This document shows, one piece after another, positions 36,759 through 46,247 of a DNA stretch of 64,000 bases (position 1 is its first letter; every line of letters begins with the position of its first letter). The notes under the pieces are model-generated. The model did not search any database. It was not told the DNA's origin and saw only the letters and a list, made by a program, of their open reading frames with translations. Origin of the DNA: CAZHVS01 sp964536015 (lineage in GTDB: Bacteria; Bacteroidota; Ignavibacteria; Ignavibacteriales; Ignavibacteriaceae); contig CAZHVS010000011.1 of NCBI GenBank assembly GCA_964536015.1, forward strand, positions 47,750 to 111,749, written 5' to 3'. The position numbers were made by a program, and so were the translations under genes.

Positions 36759-36844
36759 TACCGAAGGCCGGAGTCGAACCGGCACGAGGTTTGAGCCCCA
36801 CTGGATTTTGAGTCCAGCGCGTCTGCCAATTCCGCCACTTCGGC
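36759..36844 (-). tRNA. tRNA-Leu (anticodon CAA)
   Basis: The 86-nt minus-strand sequence starts GCCGAAG and ends CTTCGGT plus discriminator A (acceptor stem with one G-U pair). It has GGTTCGACTCC in the T arm, a long variable arm (GTGGGGCTCAAACCTCGT region) typical of leucine tRNA, and the anticodon stem-loop CTGGA-CTCAAAA-TCCAG giving anticodon CAA. CCA is not encoded. Confidence 0.95.
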
Positions 36845-36916
36845 TTTTAATTGCAGATATAAATGAAATTGCAGTGCAAATCTAAGGTTTTTTTTTGAAA
36901 ATTCAATAAAATTAAT

Positions 36917-38908
36917 TTAGTCTTCAAGAAGATATCCTTCTGCTAAAGAAGCATTAATATCAGATAAAAATCTTGATGGTTTGGATAGAGTTGTTCCTGA
37001 TTCGCGATCATAAATATTCATCGGGTAGGTAATAAATAAATTTTGTTTAGATCGGGTAACAGCTACATACATTAATCTTCTTTCTTCCTCCAATTCTTCA
37101 ACACTGCCTGATGCTTTACTAATTGGAAAAAATCCTTCAAGAGCATGAATGATAAACACGGAGTGCCATTCTAATCCTTTTGCAGAATGAATAGTTGAAA
37201 GAGTAATAAATTCATCTTCTTTATCTTCTTCTGCAATGTCAATTACACTGTCAATCGGTGGATCAATCGCCATATCGGCTAAAAGACTATCAAGCGACCT
37301 GTAATTTTCAGTTATGTTCAAAAAGATATCAATATCTTTTTTGCGTTTATTATAATCATCATATTTATCGACAAAAAGAGGATAATAATAGTCAGAAGCT
37401 ATTTGTGCTTTTTCTGTAGGGCTTACATTTATTGTGTGGAGATTGAAAAGAACTTCAAAAAGTTTCAATAATTTGTCAGCTAATTTTTTCTCTGAATAAT
37501 TAAGAGGATTTGTAGCAATGTTCAAATTTCCTACCGATAATTCATCCATAATTTTTTGGGCGGTCTTAGGACCAATACCTTCGTGCAATAATAAAACACG
37601 ATACCAGCTAACAAAGTCTTTTGGATTTGAGGCAATTCTTAGAAAGGCTAAAATATCTTTAATGTGTGCAGTCTCTACAAACTTCATTCCTCCAAATTTC
37701 TTAAAAGGAATATTTGCCTTGGATAATTCTATTTCAAGATCAAATGAAAAAAAAGATGAACGAAATAGAACAGCAATATCGTTGAGCTGAATACCTTCTT
37801 CTCTTAACTCAAGAATTTTTTCTACAATAAACCGTGATTGCAGATTTTCTGTTGTTGCTGCAATTATTATGGGAAGATTGCCTCCGCGTTTTCTTGTGAA
37901 TAGTCTTTTGGGATATTTTTCAATTGCTGTTTCTACAATTTTATTTGCAAAGTTTAGCACTTCCTGTGTACTTCTGTAATTTTCTTCAAGTTTTATAACT
38001 TTAACATTGTCAAACAGATTTACGAAATCCATAATGTTTTTGAAATTTGCACCGCGGAAAGAATAAATTGATTGTGAATCATCACCAACAACCATAACAT
38101 TTTTTTTCAATTGAGTTAAACCAACCACAATATCAGCTTGTATTTTGTTAGTATCCTGATATTCATCGACCATAATAAAATTTAACCCAGATAGTAAAGA
38201 TTTTGCAGCTGGGGATAGATCAAAAAGGAATCTCCTCAGGTATAGCAATAAATCATCATAGTCAAGCAGATTGTTTTTTCTTTTATATTCAGTGTAAATT
38301 TTATTAATAGCAGAAATTTTATCTATTTCATTTCTGAAGTGCGGGAATTCATTTTCAATAATTTCTTCTAACTTTCTCTCTGTATTAACGCTTAAGCTGA
38401 ATACTCTAACAAGAGTATGCTTATTTGGAAATCTTTTTTTATCAGGTACTAAACAAGATTGACTCCTAATAAGATTAACAACATCTTCACTATCGCCCTG
38501 ATCAAGAATTGTGAACGTTGAATCAAAACCAATTGCCTTTGCATACTTCCTTAATGTAATATTAGCGAACGAATGAAATGTTCCACCTTGAATTTTTGAA
38601 CATCTGTTGTCAAGTAAAAGGGAGGCACGATTCATCATTTCTGCAGCGGCTTTTCTTGTAAAAGTTAAAAGTAAAATTGACTTTGGATCGTATCCTCCTT
38701 CAATTAACCGTGCTACACGATAAACAAGTGTTCTTGTTTTACCGGAACCCGCGCCTGCTATAATTAAATAGGCTCCTTCAGTGGCTGCTACTGCCTCGTA
38801 TTGAGCGGGATTCAACTGATTTTGATAGTTAATAGTAAAACGGGCTTCATCAATTTGTTTTACAATGGAGCCCGTTTCTGATAATTTCTTTAGCTGATAT
38901 TTTTTCAT
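36917..38908 (-). CDS. UvrD/Rep-type ATP-dependent DNA helicase
   Basis: A 663-residue superfamily 1A helicase. Motif I AGAGSGKTRTL, Ia LLTFTRKAAAEM, Ib GTFHSFAN, II MVDEYQDTN, III VVGDDSQSIYSFRGA, IV LEENYRS, V STIHSAKGLEW and VI RRLMYVAVTRSK are all intact, so it should be active. It is slightly shorter than UvrD/PcrA (~720) and lacks the extended C-terminal tail. It probably unwinds DNA in repair or replication-fork processing. Its ATG overlaps the stop of the small membrane-protein gene by four bases, placing it last in a floA operon. Confidence 0.93.
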   Translation of the reverse strand: MKKYQLKKLSETGSIVKQIDEARFTINYQNQLNPAQYEAVAATEGAYLIIAGAGSGKTRTLVYRVARLIEGGYDPKSILLLTFTRKAAAEMMNRASLLLDNRCSKIQGGTFHSFANITLRKYAKAIGFDSTFTILDQGDSEDVVNLIRSQSCLVPDKKRFPNKHTLVRVFSLSVNTERKLEEIIENEFPHFRNEIDKISAINKIYTEYKRKNNLLDYDDLLLYLRRFLFDLSPAAKSLLSGLNFIMVDEYQDTNKIQADIVVGLTQLKKNVMVVGDDSQSIYSFRGANFKNIMDFVNLFDNVKVIKLEENYRSTQEVLNFANKIVETAIEKYPKRLFTRKRGGNLPIIIAATTENLQSRFIVEKILELREEGIQLNDIAVLFRSSFFSFDLEIELSKANIPFKKFGGMKFVETAHIKDILAFLRIASNPKDFVSWYRVLLLHEGIGPKTAQKIMDELSVGNLNIATNPLNYSEKKLADKLLKLFEVLFNLHTINVSPTEKAQIASDYYYPLFVDKYDDYNKRKKDIDIFLNITENYRSLDSLLADMAIDPPIDSVIDIAEEDKEDEFITLSTIHSAKGLEWHSVFIIHALEGFFPISKASGSVEELEEERRLMYVAVTRSKQNLFITYPMNIYDRESGTTLSKPSRFLSDINASLAEGYLLED

Positions 38909-39426
38909 TTACGCTGAAGTGATTTTGGTCTTCCTAATATTTCAGAAATTAAGAATGATTCTTTTAGTGAATTTTTTTCTCTAATTTTTGTCTTAATATT
39001 CCTTACCAAAGGATTCATTTTGTCAACTGATTTTTCAATATTAAAGCTAGTTTCTAAGTTTGAAAAAACCGATTTTGGTTTTTCATTCAGTACAGGAATT
39101 TTTTTCACGTGTTCTGAAAATGTTCCTGTATGTTCTCCGAACTTATCGTATTCCTCAGCTTCGTTATAATTATGTTGTTCATCATATACAGAATTATCTT
39201 GTATGACCAAATCACCTTTAAGTATATTTTCAAGTTGCTGCAAAATATCAACTTTATTCTCATTGAAGCTGGATACAGGTTTTCTTTGGAGATTCCTGGC
39301 ATTTTCAAACCGTGTTTTCTGCTGAACTTTGTTAACCGGAGCAGCAGGTTTTTTCTTTTTAAAAAATGGACTCAGAATACTATAAATTATTATGAATCCG
39401 ATCAGGATATTAAAAAAGTCATCCAT
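38905..39426 (-). CDS. Small single-pass membrane protein of unknown function
   Basis: A 173-residue protein with one N-terminal membrane segment (FFNILIGFIIIYSILSPFF) followed by a KKKK stop-transfer and a charged, mostly disordered body. The C-terminus ISEILGRPKSLQRK looks like a conserved short motif seen in similar small membrane proteins. It is sandwiched between floA (1-bp overlap) and the helicase (4-bp overlap), implying co-translation. I do not recognise a function; a scaffold partner of the flotillin-like protein is conceivable. Confidence 0.8.
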   Translation of the reverse strand: MDDFFNILIGFIIIYSILSPFFKKKKPAAPVNKVQQKTRFENARNLQRKPVSSFNENKVDILQQLENILKGDLVIQDNSVYDEQHNYNEAEEYDKFGEHTGTFSEHVKKIPVLNEKPKSVFSNLETSFNIEKSVDKMNPLVRNIKTKIREKNSLKESFLISEILGRPKSLQRK

Positions 39427-40415
39427 TATGATGTTTTATCCTTTTTTTCTTCTGGTTTGCCAATCGATTCTCTCATCTGTGTATCAGCCTGAATGTTTTT
39501 CATATTATAATAATCCATTACACCAAGATTTCCTTTTCTAAAAGCTTCAGCCATTGCAAGTGGAATCTGAACTTCAGCTTCAATTACTTTTGCTTTTTGA
39601 CGGGCGACTTCAGCTGTCATTTCTTGCTCTAAAGCAACAGCAGCTGCTCTTCTTTCTTCGGCTTTGGCTCTTGCAATTTGCAAATCAGCCTGTGCCTGAT
39701 CGGCTTGAAGCTTAGCTCCAATGTTTTCGCCAACATCAACATCAGCAATATCGATTGATAAAATTTCGAATGCTGTTCCGGCATCAAGTCCTTTTGCTAA
39801 TACAACTTTGGAAATTGAATCCGGGTTTTCTAAAACTGTTGCATGAGATTCTGATGAACCGATTGTAGATACTATTCCTTCTCCAACTCTTGCTAAAATT
39901 GTTGCTTCTGTTGCACCCCCAACAAGTCTTTCGATGTTGGTTCTGACTGTAACACGGGCGATTGCTTTTAACTGAATTCCATTTTTTGCCATTGCAGCAA
40001 CAAGGGGCGTTTCTATAACTTTTGGGAGAACAGACATTTTTACTGCTTCAAGAACATCTCTACCAGCAAGATCAATTGCGGTTGCTCTTTCGAATGATAA
40101 TCCAAGATTAGCTTTATCTGCTGAAACAAGAGCATTAATTACTCGAGTTACATTTCCTCCAGCTAAATAATGTGCTTCAAGTTTACCTGATTCAACATGA
40201 ATTCCTGCTTTATTCGCAGTAATTAAACTCCTTACAATTACCTGAGGTGGGACCTTTCGTAAACGCATTCCAACAAGGTCACGAAAAATTCTTACTTTAA
40301 CTCCGGATGATATTGCAGTTATATACAATCCTAGCGGAATAAAATAAAAGAACAAGAATAAAAAGAGTACGAAAATAATTATTATTACTACTGATAAACC
40401 TGCTAGTGCTTCCAT
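39426..40415 (-). CDS. floA: Flotillin-like protein FloA
   Basis: A 329-residue SPFH protein: N-terminal membrane hairpin (~residues 8-35, IIIIFVLFLFLFFYFIPLG), then the FloA/YqfA domain with RDLVGMRLRKVPP, AGGNVTRVI, RATAIDLAGRDVLEA and a C-terminal Ala/Glu coiled coil rich in EA.VA. The length and order match UPF0365/FloA, which organises functional membrane microdomains. The ATG has an AAGGAG site. It is divergent from clpC with a 210-bp shared promoter region. Confidence 0.95.
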   Translation of the reverse strand: MEALAGLSVVIIIIFVLFLFLFFYFIPLGLYITAISSGVKVRIFRDLVGMRLRKVPPQVIVRSLITANKAGIHVESGKLEAHYLAGGNVTRVINALVSADKANLGLSFERATAIDLAGRDVLEAVKMSVLPKVIETPLVAAMAKNGIQLKAIARVTVRTNIERLVGGATEATILARVGEGIVSTIGSSESHATVLENPDSISKVVLAKGLDAGTAFEILSIDIADVDVGENIGAKLQADQAQADLQIARAKAEERRAAAVALEQEMTAEVARQKAKVIEAEVQIPLAMAEAFRKGNLGVMDYYNMKNIQADTQMRESIGKPEEKKDKTS

Positions 40416-40625
40416 TAAATCTCCTTAATTATTTATTAGACTATTGCAATATAATCATGGAATGTGAGTGAAAAAACAGTTATAGTTAGAAGTATATATT
40501 TTTTTGTTCTGGTCTTGTAATTACATCTGTTACTATCCCTTGTCCCTATGGCTTAGAATTCATATATTTTGTTGAACAATTTATAGTATTAGGTTGTTTT
40601 TAATAAAAACAAAAGAAAGAAACTT
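40416..40625. promoter_or_regulatory. Divergent promoter region between floA and clpC
   Basis: 210 bp of AT-rich sequence without an open frame separate the two opposite starts, so promoters for both must lie here. I see the floA ribosome site at its left end and no CIRCE-type or long inverted repeat. Confidence 0.5.
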
Positions 40626-43151
40626 ATGGATGGAAACTTTTCTGAAAGATTGCAGGATGTAATTAGATTAAGTCGTGAAGAAGCTTTGAGACTTGGACAC
40701 GATTATATTGGAACTGAACACCTGCTTTTGGGAATTGTACGTGATGGACAGGGAATAGCTGTAAGAATATTAAGAAATCTTGGCTGTGATCTTGTCAAAT
40801 TAAAAAAAGCAATAGAAGATTCAGTTAGAGCTTCGGGTGGAACTCTGACAATTGGGAATATCCCTCTAACAAAACAAGCTGAAAAAGTGTTAAAGTTGAC
40901 ACAAATAGAAGCAAAAATTTATAAAGCAGATATAATTGGAACCGAACATTTATTGTTATCTCTTTTAAGAGATGATGATATTCTTCCAACACAAATACTT
41001 GCTCAGTTCGATATAAATTATGATATCGTCCGAGCAGAATTAAATGCAATGTTGTCTAACCGAGAATCAAAAGACCAGCAAAAACAAACGAATATTCCTC
41101 CATTTGCTGATAAAAAAATTGAGAAAACAAAAACACCGGTTTTGGATAATTTCGGTCGAGATCTTACTAAACTTGCAACTGAAGAAAAACTTGATCCCGT
41201 AGTTGGAAGAGAAAAAGAAATTGAAAGGGTTGCTCAGATATTAAGCAGGAGAAAGAAAAATAATCCAGTTCTTATTGGTGAACCCGGAGTAGGTAAAACA
41301 GCAATAGCAGAAGGTCTTGCATTAAGGATTGTTGAAAGGAAAGTTCCAAGAATACTTCAGGATAAAAGAATTGTTACTCTCGATCTGGCAGGACTAGTAG
41401 CTGGTACAAAATACCGCGGACAGTTTGAAGAGAGAATGAAAGCATTAATGAATGAACTAGAAAAAGCAAAAGATGTAATTCTTTTTATTGATGAACTGCA
41501 TACGATTGTTGGTGCTGGTGGAGCTTCGGGTTCTCTTGATGCTTCAAATATGTTTAAACCAGCTTTATCAAGAGGTGATATTCAATGCATTGGTGCTACG
41601 ACGCTTGATGAGTACCGAAAACATATTGAAACTGATGGTGCACTTGATAGAAGATTTCAAAAAGTAATGGTTGATCCTCCAAGTAATGAAGAAACTTTGC
41701 AGATATTAAACAACATTAAATTTAAATATGAAGAACATCATCATGTTAGGTATAGTAACGAAGCAATAGAATCTGCAGTAAAATTAAGTAATCGTTACAT
41801 AACAGATCGTCATTTGCCCGATAAAGCGATTGATGTGCTTGATGAAGCTGGTTCAAGAGTTCATATGGGAAATTTTGAAGTTTCATCAGAGATATTAACT
41901 CTTGAAGAAGAAATTGAAAAAGTTAAAAAAGAAAAAACTCTTGTAGTAAAAAAACAGGATTATGAAGAAGCTGCACGTCTTCGTGATAAGGAGAGAAGAT
42001 TGCAATCTGATCTTGAAATTGCTAAAAGAGAATGGGACGCAAAGACAAAAGAAATTGTTCACGATGTAACAGAAGATGATATTGCAACTGTTGTTGCGAT
42101 GATGACTGGTATTCCTGTCAATAGAGTTGCTCAAACTGAATCTGATAAACTACTTGTTATGGAAGATTCACTTAAAGGTTCTATTGTTGGACAGGATGAA
42201 GCTGTGATCAAACTTACAAAAGCAATAAGACGAGCCAGAGCCGGTTTGAAGAATCCAAACAGACCAATTGGCAGCTTTATCTTTTTAGGTCCTACCGGTG
42301 TTGGTAAAACTGAATTGTGTAAAGTGTTGGCAAAATATCTTTTTGATTCTGAAGGAGCGTTAATTAAAATTGATATGAGTGAATATATGGAAAAGTTTGC
42401 TGTTTCAAGATTGGTCGGAGCTCCTCCCGGTTATGTTGGATATGAAGAAGGTGGACAACTAACTGAAAAAGTTAGAAGGAAACCATATTCAGTTGTATTA
42501 TTTGATGAAATAGAAAAAGCTCATCCTGATGTTTTTGGTATTCTTCTCCAGGTACTTGATGAAGGTGTTTTAACTGATAGCCTTGGTAGAAAAGTTGATT
42601 TCAAAAATACAATTATCATTATGACGTCGAATATTGGGACAAAAGATATAAAATCTATTGGCTCTTTTGGATTTTCAAGCACTGAGAGCAAAACTGACCA
42701 ATACTCTTCGATGAAAAACACAGTTGAAGAAGCAATGAAACGTTTATTCAGTCCCGAGTTTCTTAACAGGCTTGATGAAACAATTGTATTCAGAAGTCTG
42801 GATAAAGAAGATATTCTTAAAATAATTGACATCGAGATAAAAGATCTTATGAGCAATATGAAAGAACATAAAATGGAACTCGTACTTGATTCAAGCGCAA
42901 AAGATTTCATTTGTGATAAAGGTTTTGACCCAAAATTTGGAGCAAGACCTTTAAGAAGAGCTATTCAACAGTATGTTGAAGACCCGCTTGCTGAAGAAAT
43001 TCTGAAAAATTCTTTTAGAGAAGGAAACAGAATTATTGCAAAACATTTTGGAGAATCTGATCATCTAATCTTTATTGAGGAGGAAAAACAACCTGATAAG
43101 ATGCAAACCCCTTCTGCAGAGAATAAAACTGATGAAGGCGCTACAGAATAA
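40626..43151 (+). CDS. clpC: ATP-dependent Clp protease ATP-binding subunit ClpC
   Basis: An 841-residue HSP100 unfoldase. Twin N-terminal Clp repeats (1-145, with GTEHLLLG twice), first AAA domain with GEPGVGKT (~218) and ELHTIVGAGG, a UVR-containing middle region (~425-460), second AAA domain with GPTGVGKT (from 555), and a C-terminal ClpB-D2 small domain. The UVR motif and ~840-residue size distinguish ClpC from ClpB. It feeds proteins to ClpP. A clean terminator follows at 43184. Confidence 0.96.
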   Translation: MDGNFSERLQDVIRLSREEALRLGHDYIGTEHLLLGIVRDGQGIAVRILRNLGCDLVKLKKAIEDSVRASGGTLTIGNIPLTKQAEKVLKLTQIEAKIYKADIIGTEHLLLSLLRDDDILPTQILAQFDINYDIVRAELNAMLSNRESKDQQKQTNIPPFADKKIEKTKTPVLDNFGRDLTKLATEEKLDPVVGREKEIERVAQILSRRKKNNPVLIGEPGVGKTAIAEGLALRIVERKVPRILQDKRIVTLDLAGLVAGTKYRGQFEERMKALMNELEKAKDVILFIDELHTIVGAGGASGSLDASNMFKPALSRGDIQCIGATTLDEYRKHIETDGALDRRFQKVMVDPPSNEETLQILNNIKFKYEEHHHVRYSNEAIESAVKLSNRYITDRHLPDKAIDVLDEAGSRVHMGNFEVSSEILTLEEEIEKVKKEKTLVVKKQDYEEAARLRDKERRLQSDLEIAKREWDAKTKEIVHDVTEDDIATVVAMMTGIPVNRVAQTESDKLLVMEDSLKGSIVGQDEAVIKLTKAIRRARAGLKNPNRPIGSFIFLGPTGVGKTELCKVLAKYLFDSEGALIKIDMSEYMEKFAVSRLVGAPPGYVGYEEGGQLTEKVRRKPYSVVLFDEIEKAHPDVFGILLQVLDEGVLTDSLGRKVDFKNTIIIMTSNIGTKDIKSIGSFGFSSTESKTDQYSSMKNTVEEAMKRLFSPEFLNRLDETIVFRSLDKEDILKIIDIEIKDLMSNMKEHKMELVLDSSAKDFICDKGFDPKFGARPLRRAIQQYVEDPLAEEILKNSFREGNRIIAKHFGESDHLIFIEEEKQPDKMQTPSAENKTDEGATE

Positions 43152-43183
43152 TTAATTAAAAAATTATTGCTTTAAAAAAAATC

Positions 43184-43214
43184 AAAGCGTATTTATGCAA
43201 AGTAAATACGCTTT
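43184..43214 (+). terminator. Rho-independent terminator of clpC
   Basis: AAAGCGTATTT (43184-43194) pairs perfectly with AAATACGCTTT (43204-43214) around a 9-nt loop, and the right arm runs into nine T residues. It ends 18 bp before the pyrE ATG. Confidence 0.9.
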
Positions 43215-43232
43215 TTTTTTCGAAGGACAAAT

Positions 43233-43811
43233 ATGAAAAATGATGAAAATAAATTGTTGGATATTTTTTTAGAAACCGGTGCTCTTTTAACAGGACACTT
43301 TTTACTGACATCCGGAAGGCATAGTGATAAATATTTTCAGTGTGCAAAAGTACTGCAATATCCTCACCATAATGATTACATTTGTTCAATTCTCGCAAAT
43401 CATTTCAAGTCATTTGAAATTGATACTGTAATTGCTCCTGCTATTGGAGGAATTGTAGTTGGGCAGGAAGTTGCACGACAATTAGACAAGAGATGCATTT
43501 TTGCTGAAAGAGAAGATAAAACTCTTAAACTTCGTCGCGGCTTTACTATAGAACCAGGAGAAAAATTCCTTGTGTGCGAAGATGTTGTAACAACTGGTGG
43601 TTCTGTATTTGAAGTAATTGATATAGTTAAACAAAATGGCGGCATAGTTACTGGTGTTGGTTACATTGTTGATAGGAGCAATGGAAAAGTAGATTTTGGA
43701 TTTCCACAAAAAAGTACAATGTCTCTTGAGGTAGTTTCCTATTTGCCAGATGAGTGTCCTCTTTGTAAAGAAAATATTCCTGTATACAAACCGGGCTCAA
43801 GGAAAGTATAA
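43233..43811 (+). CDS. pyrE: Orotate phosphoribosyltransferase
   Basis: A 192-residue type I PRTase: GHFLLTSGRHSDKYFQCA at the N-terminus, APAIGGIVVGQEVA, FAEREDKTLKLRRGF flexible loop, and the PRPP motif FLVCEDVVTTGGSV. It makes OMP from orotate in pyrimidine synthesis. A short Cys pair near the C-terminus (CPLC) is typical of the longer archaeal/thermophile-like PyrE set. The next gene starts on the base after its stop. Confidence 0.92.
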   Translation: MKNDENKLLDIFLETGALLTGHFLLTSGRHSDKYFQCAKVLQYPHHNDYICSILANHFKSFEIDTVIAPAIGGIVVGQEVARQLDKRCIFAEREDKTLKLRRGFTIEPGEKFLVCEDVVTTGGSVFEVIDIVKQNGGIVTGVGYIVDRSNGKVDFGFPQKSTMSLEVVSYLPDECPLCKENIPVYKPGSRKV

Positions 43812-44963
43812 ATGAGTAATTTATTAAATTCAATTAGAAATTATATTCAAGACGATTTGCTCTATGAGCTGTTGATATTTGTACTTATTATTATTCTTAC
43901 AATTATTGCAGCAAAAATAATTTGCTTTCTTATAAAAAAAATTGTAACACCAATTGTAAAAAAGACTTCGACTAAACTTGACGATTTAATCCTTGAAGTC
44001 GTTCATTCAAGTTTATATAAAATAATTTTAATCGGAGGATTTTATTCAGCTCTTGGTATATTCAAAGGAAGTTTTAATCTTGTATCATTAAAGTCAAACA
44101 AGACTCTTGTTCTTGAACATCCTTACCTTCTTGAAGTTGTTAGCGTAGCTGATCATATACTGTTTATTATACTTATTTTCATCTTTTTACTGATTTCTTT
44201 CAAAATTACTAACATCTTTATTAAATGGTATGCTGACAAAATTAATGCTGAAGAAAATAAAAATTTAAGTGGCAGTCTGTTTCCACTTCTTAATAAAGTA
44301 GCAAAAATAATGTTGAGTATTTTAGCTTTGGCAATCATTCTTGCTAAATTCAAAGTTGATATAAGTGGGTTTGTTGTTTCATTAGGAGTTGGTTCACTTG
44401 CTATTGCTCTTGCCGCTCAGGAGACGATTTCAAATATGATTTCTGGTTTTATGATAATGGCTGATCGACCTTTCAGAATTGGTGATCGGATCAGGATAGG
44501 AACTGAAATAGCAGGTGATGTAATTGAGATTGGAATCAGAAGTACGAAAATTTTGGATTTTGATAATAACATTCTCATTATTCCAAATAACGAAATTGCC
44601 AAATCAAGAATAATCAATCTGAGTTATCCCGATAGCAGTACAAGAGTTTTGATTAATGTTGGTATTGCATATGGCAGTGATCTGGAGAAAGTTAAACAAA
44701 TTATGTTTAAGGTCGTAGAAGACAATCCAATGATTGATCACAACTCTACCTATGATTTTGGTTTTTTGAATTTTGGAGATTATTCTTTACAGGTAAGACT
44801 TGGAGTAAGAGCAAAAGATTATAAATATGCTTATGATATTTCAAATCAACTTAGAACAAGTGTTTACAATGAATTCGTAAAAGAAGGAATTGAAATTCCT
44901 TTTCCACAACGAGTTGTTTACAACAAAAATTTAAATGAAAAAAGTAATACCAAAGAGGTCTAA
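43812..44963 (+). CDS. MscS-family mechanosensitive channel
   Basis: A 383-residue membrane protein with about four membrane segments, the last being the pore helix (FVVSLGVGSLAIALAAQETISN). The MscS beta domain follows (FRIGDRIRIGTEIAGDVIEIGIRSTKI, IPNNEIAKSRIINLS). It should release solutes on osmotic downshock. It directly abuts pyrE and the peptidase gene with no gap on either side. Confidence 0.93.
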   Translation: MSNLLNSIRNYIQDDLLYELLIFVLIIILTIIAAKIICFLIKKIVTPIVKKTSTKLDDLILEVVHSSLYKIILIGGFYSALGIFKGSFNLVSLKSNKTLVLEHPYLLEVVSVADHILFIILIFIFLLISFKITNIFIKWYADKINAEENKNLSGSLFPLLNKVAKIMLSILALAIILAKFKVDISGFVVSLGVGSLAIALAAQETISNMISGFMIMADRPFRIGDRIRIGTEIAGDVIEIGIRSTKILDFDNNILIIPNNEIAKSRIINLSYPDSSTRVLINVGIAYGSDLEKVKQIMFKVVEDNPMIDHNSTYDFGFLNFGDYSLQVRLGVRAKDYKYAYDISNQLRTSVYNEFVKEGIEIPFPQRVVYNKNLNEKSNTKEV

Positions 44964-46232
44964 ATGAAAAAACTATTCTTATTTATATTTATTTCTACTA
45001 CGTTATTTGCTCAAATAAAGTTTGATGATTATTTCAAAAGCAAAACTCTAAGAATCGATTATTTTCATACTGGAGACAAGATATCTGATTCTTATTCTTT
45101 AGATGAATTAAGAGAAGAACAATATTGGGGAGGCTCAAAAACAAACCTTATTGATATTTTTGATTATGGAAAATATAAGGTAGAAGTTAGGGATTCATCT
45201 TCAGGAAAGTTGATTTATTCAAGATGCTATTCAACATTGTTCAGTGAATGGCAAACTACAGGAGAAGCAAGTTCCATAACGAAGAGTTTTACCGAATCTG
45301 TAGTTGTTCCATTTCCGAAGAAAAAAGTTATAGTAACATTTCACTCGAGAAATAAAAAAAATCAATTTGAAGAAAAATTTAAATTAGTAGTTGATCCAAA
45401 AAGTTATTTTATTTCAAATGAAAAGAGAAAAGAGTATCCAAAGTTCGAAGTTATTAATTCAGGAGATCCATCTAAAAAAGTTGATATAGTAATTCTTCCT
45501 GAAGGCTATACTGCTGATGAAATGAATCAATTTAAAGAAGATTGTAAAAAATTTTCAGGATATCTTTTCAATGCTTCTCCTTATAAAGAAAATAAAGATA
45601 AATTCAACATCTGGGGAGTTGAAGCACCATCAATTGAATCTGGAACAGATATACCTGCAGATAATATTTGGAAAAAAACTTTGCTGAATTCTTCATTCTA
45701 TACTTTTGATGTTGAACGTTATTGTATGATTACAGATTATAAAACTGTCCGTGACATCGCAGCTAATGCACCATATGATCAGATTTATGTATTGATTAAC
45801 ACACCAAAGTATGGAGGTGGTGCTATTTACAATTTTTATAGCGTTTGCGTCAATAAAAATCCGCACGAAGAATATGTGTTTGCTCATGAATTTGGTCACG
45901 CTTTTGCATTTCTTGCAGATGAATATTATGACAGCGAAACAGCTTATGAAGAATTCTACCCGAAAGATATTGAACCGCTTGAACCAAATATAACCACTCT
46001 GGTTGATTTCGATAAAAAATGGAAAGACCTTATTGATAAAGATACTCCAATTCCAACACCAAACAATTTAAAGTATGAAGGGAAGGTCGGAGTATTTGAA
46101 GGCGGCGGATATGAAGCAAAAGGCGTTTATAGACCACGGCTTGATTGTTCAATGAAATCAATTTCCGTTGATAATTTTTGTCCGGTTTGTCAACGTGCAA
46201 TTCTTGAGATGATTAAGTTTTATTCAGAATAA
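44964..46232 (+). CDS. Secreted M64-family metallopeptidase
   Basis: A 422-residue protein with a signal peptide ending LFAQ. An N-terminal beta domain (~20-155, the M64 N-domain) precedes the catalytic domain, which begins KVDIVILPEGYTADEM and contains the zinc motif HEFGHAF (His308, Glu309, His312) followed by ADEYYD. This is the IgA-peptidase M64 family, common in Bacteroidetes-type genomes, where the substrate is usually unknown. No T9SS tail is present, so it is periplasmic or outer-membrane associated. It starts on the base after the mscS stop. Confidence 0.9.
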   Translation: MKKLFLFIFISTTLFAQIKFDDYFKSKTLRIDYFHTGDKISDSYSLDELREEQYWGGSKTNLIDIFDYGKYKVEVRDSSSGKLIYSRCYSTLFSEWQTTGEASSITKSFTESVVVPFPKKKVIVTFHSRNKKNQFEEKFKLVVDPKSYFISNEKRKEYPKFEVINSGDPSKKVDIVILPEGYTADEMNQFKEDCKKFSGYLFNASPYKENKDKFNIWGVEAPSIESGTDIPADNIWKKTLLNSSFYTFDVERYCMITDYKTVRDIAANAPYDQIYVLINTPKYGGGAIYNFYSVCVNKNPHEEYVFAHEFGHAFAFLADEYYDSETAYEEFYPKDIEPLEPNITTLVDFDKKWKDLIDKDTPIPTPNNLKYEGKVGVFEGGGYEAKGVYRPRLDCSMKSISVDNFCPVCQRAILEMIKFYSE

Positions 46233-46247
46233 ATTTCAGGTGATAAG

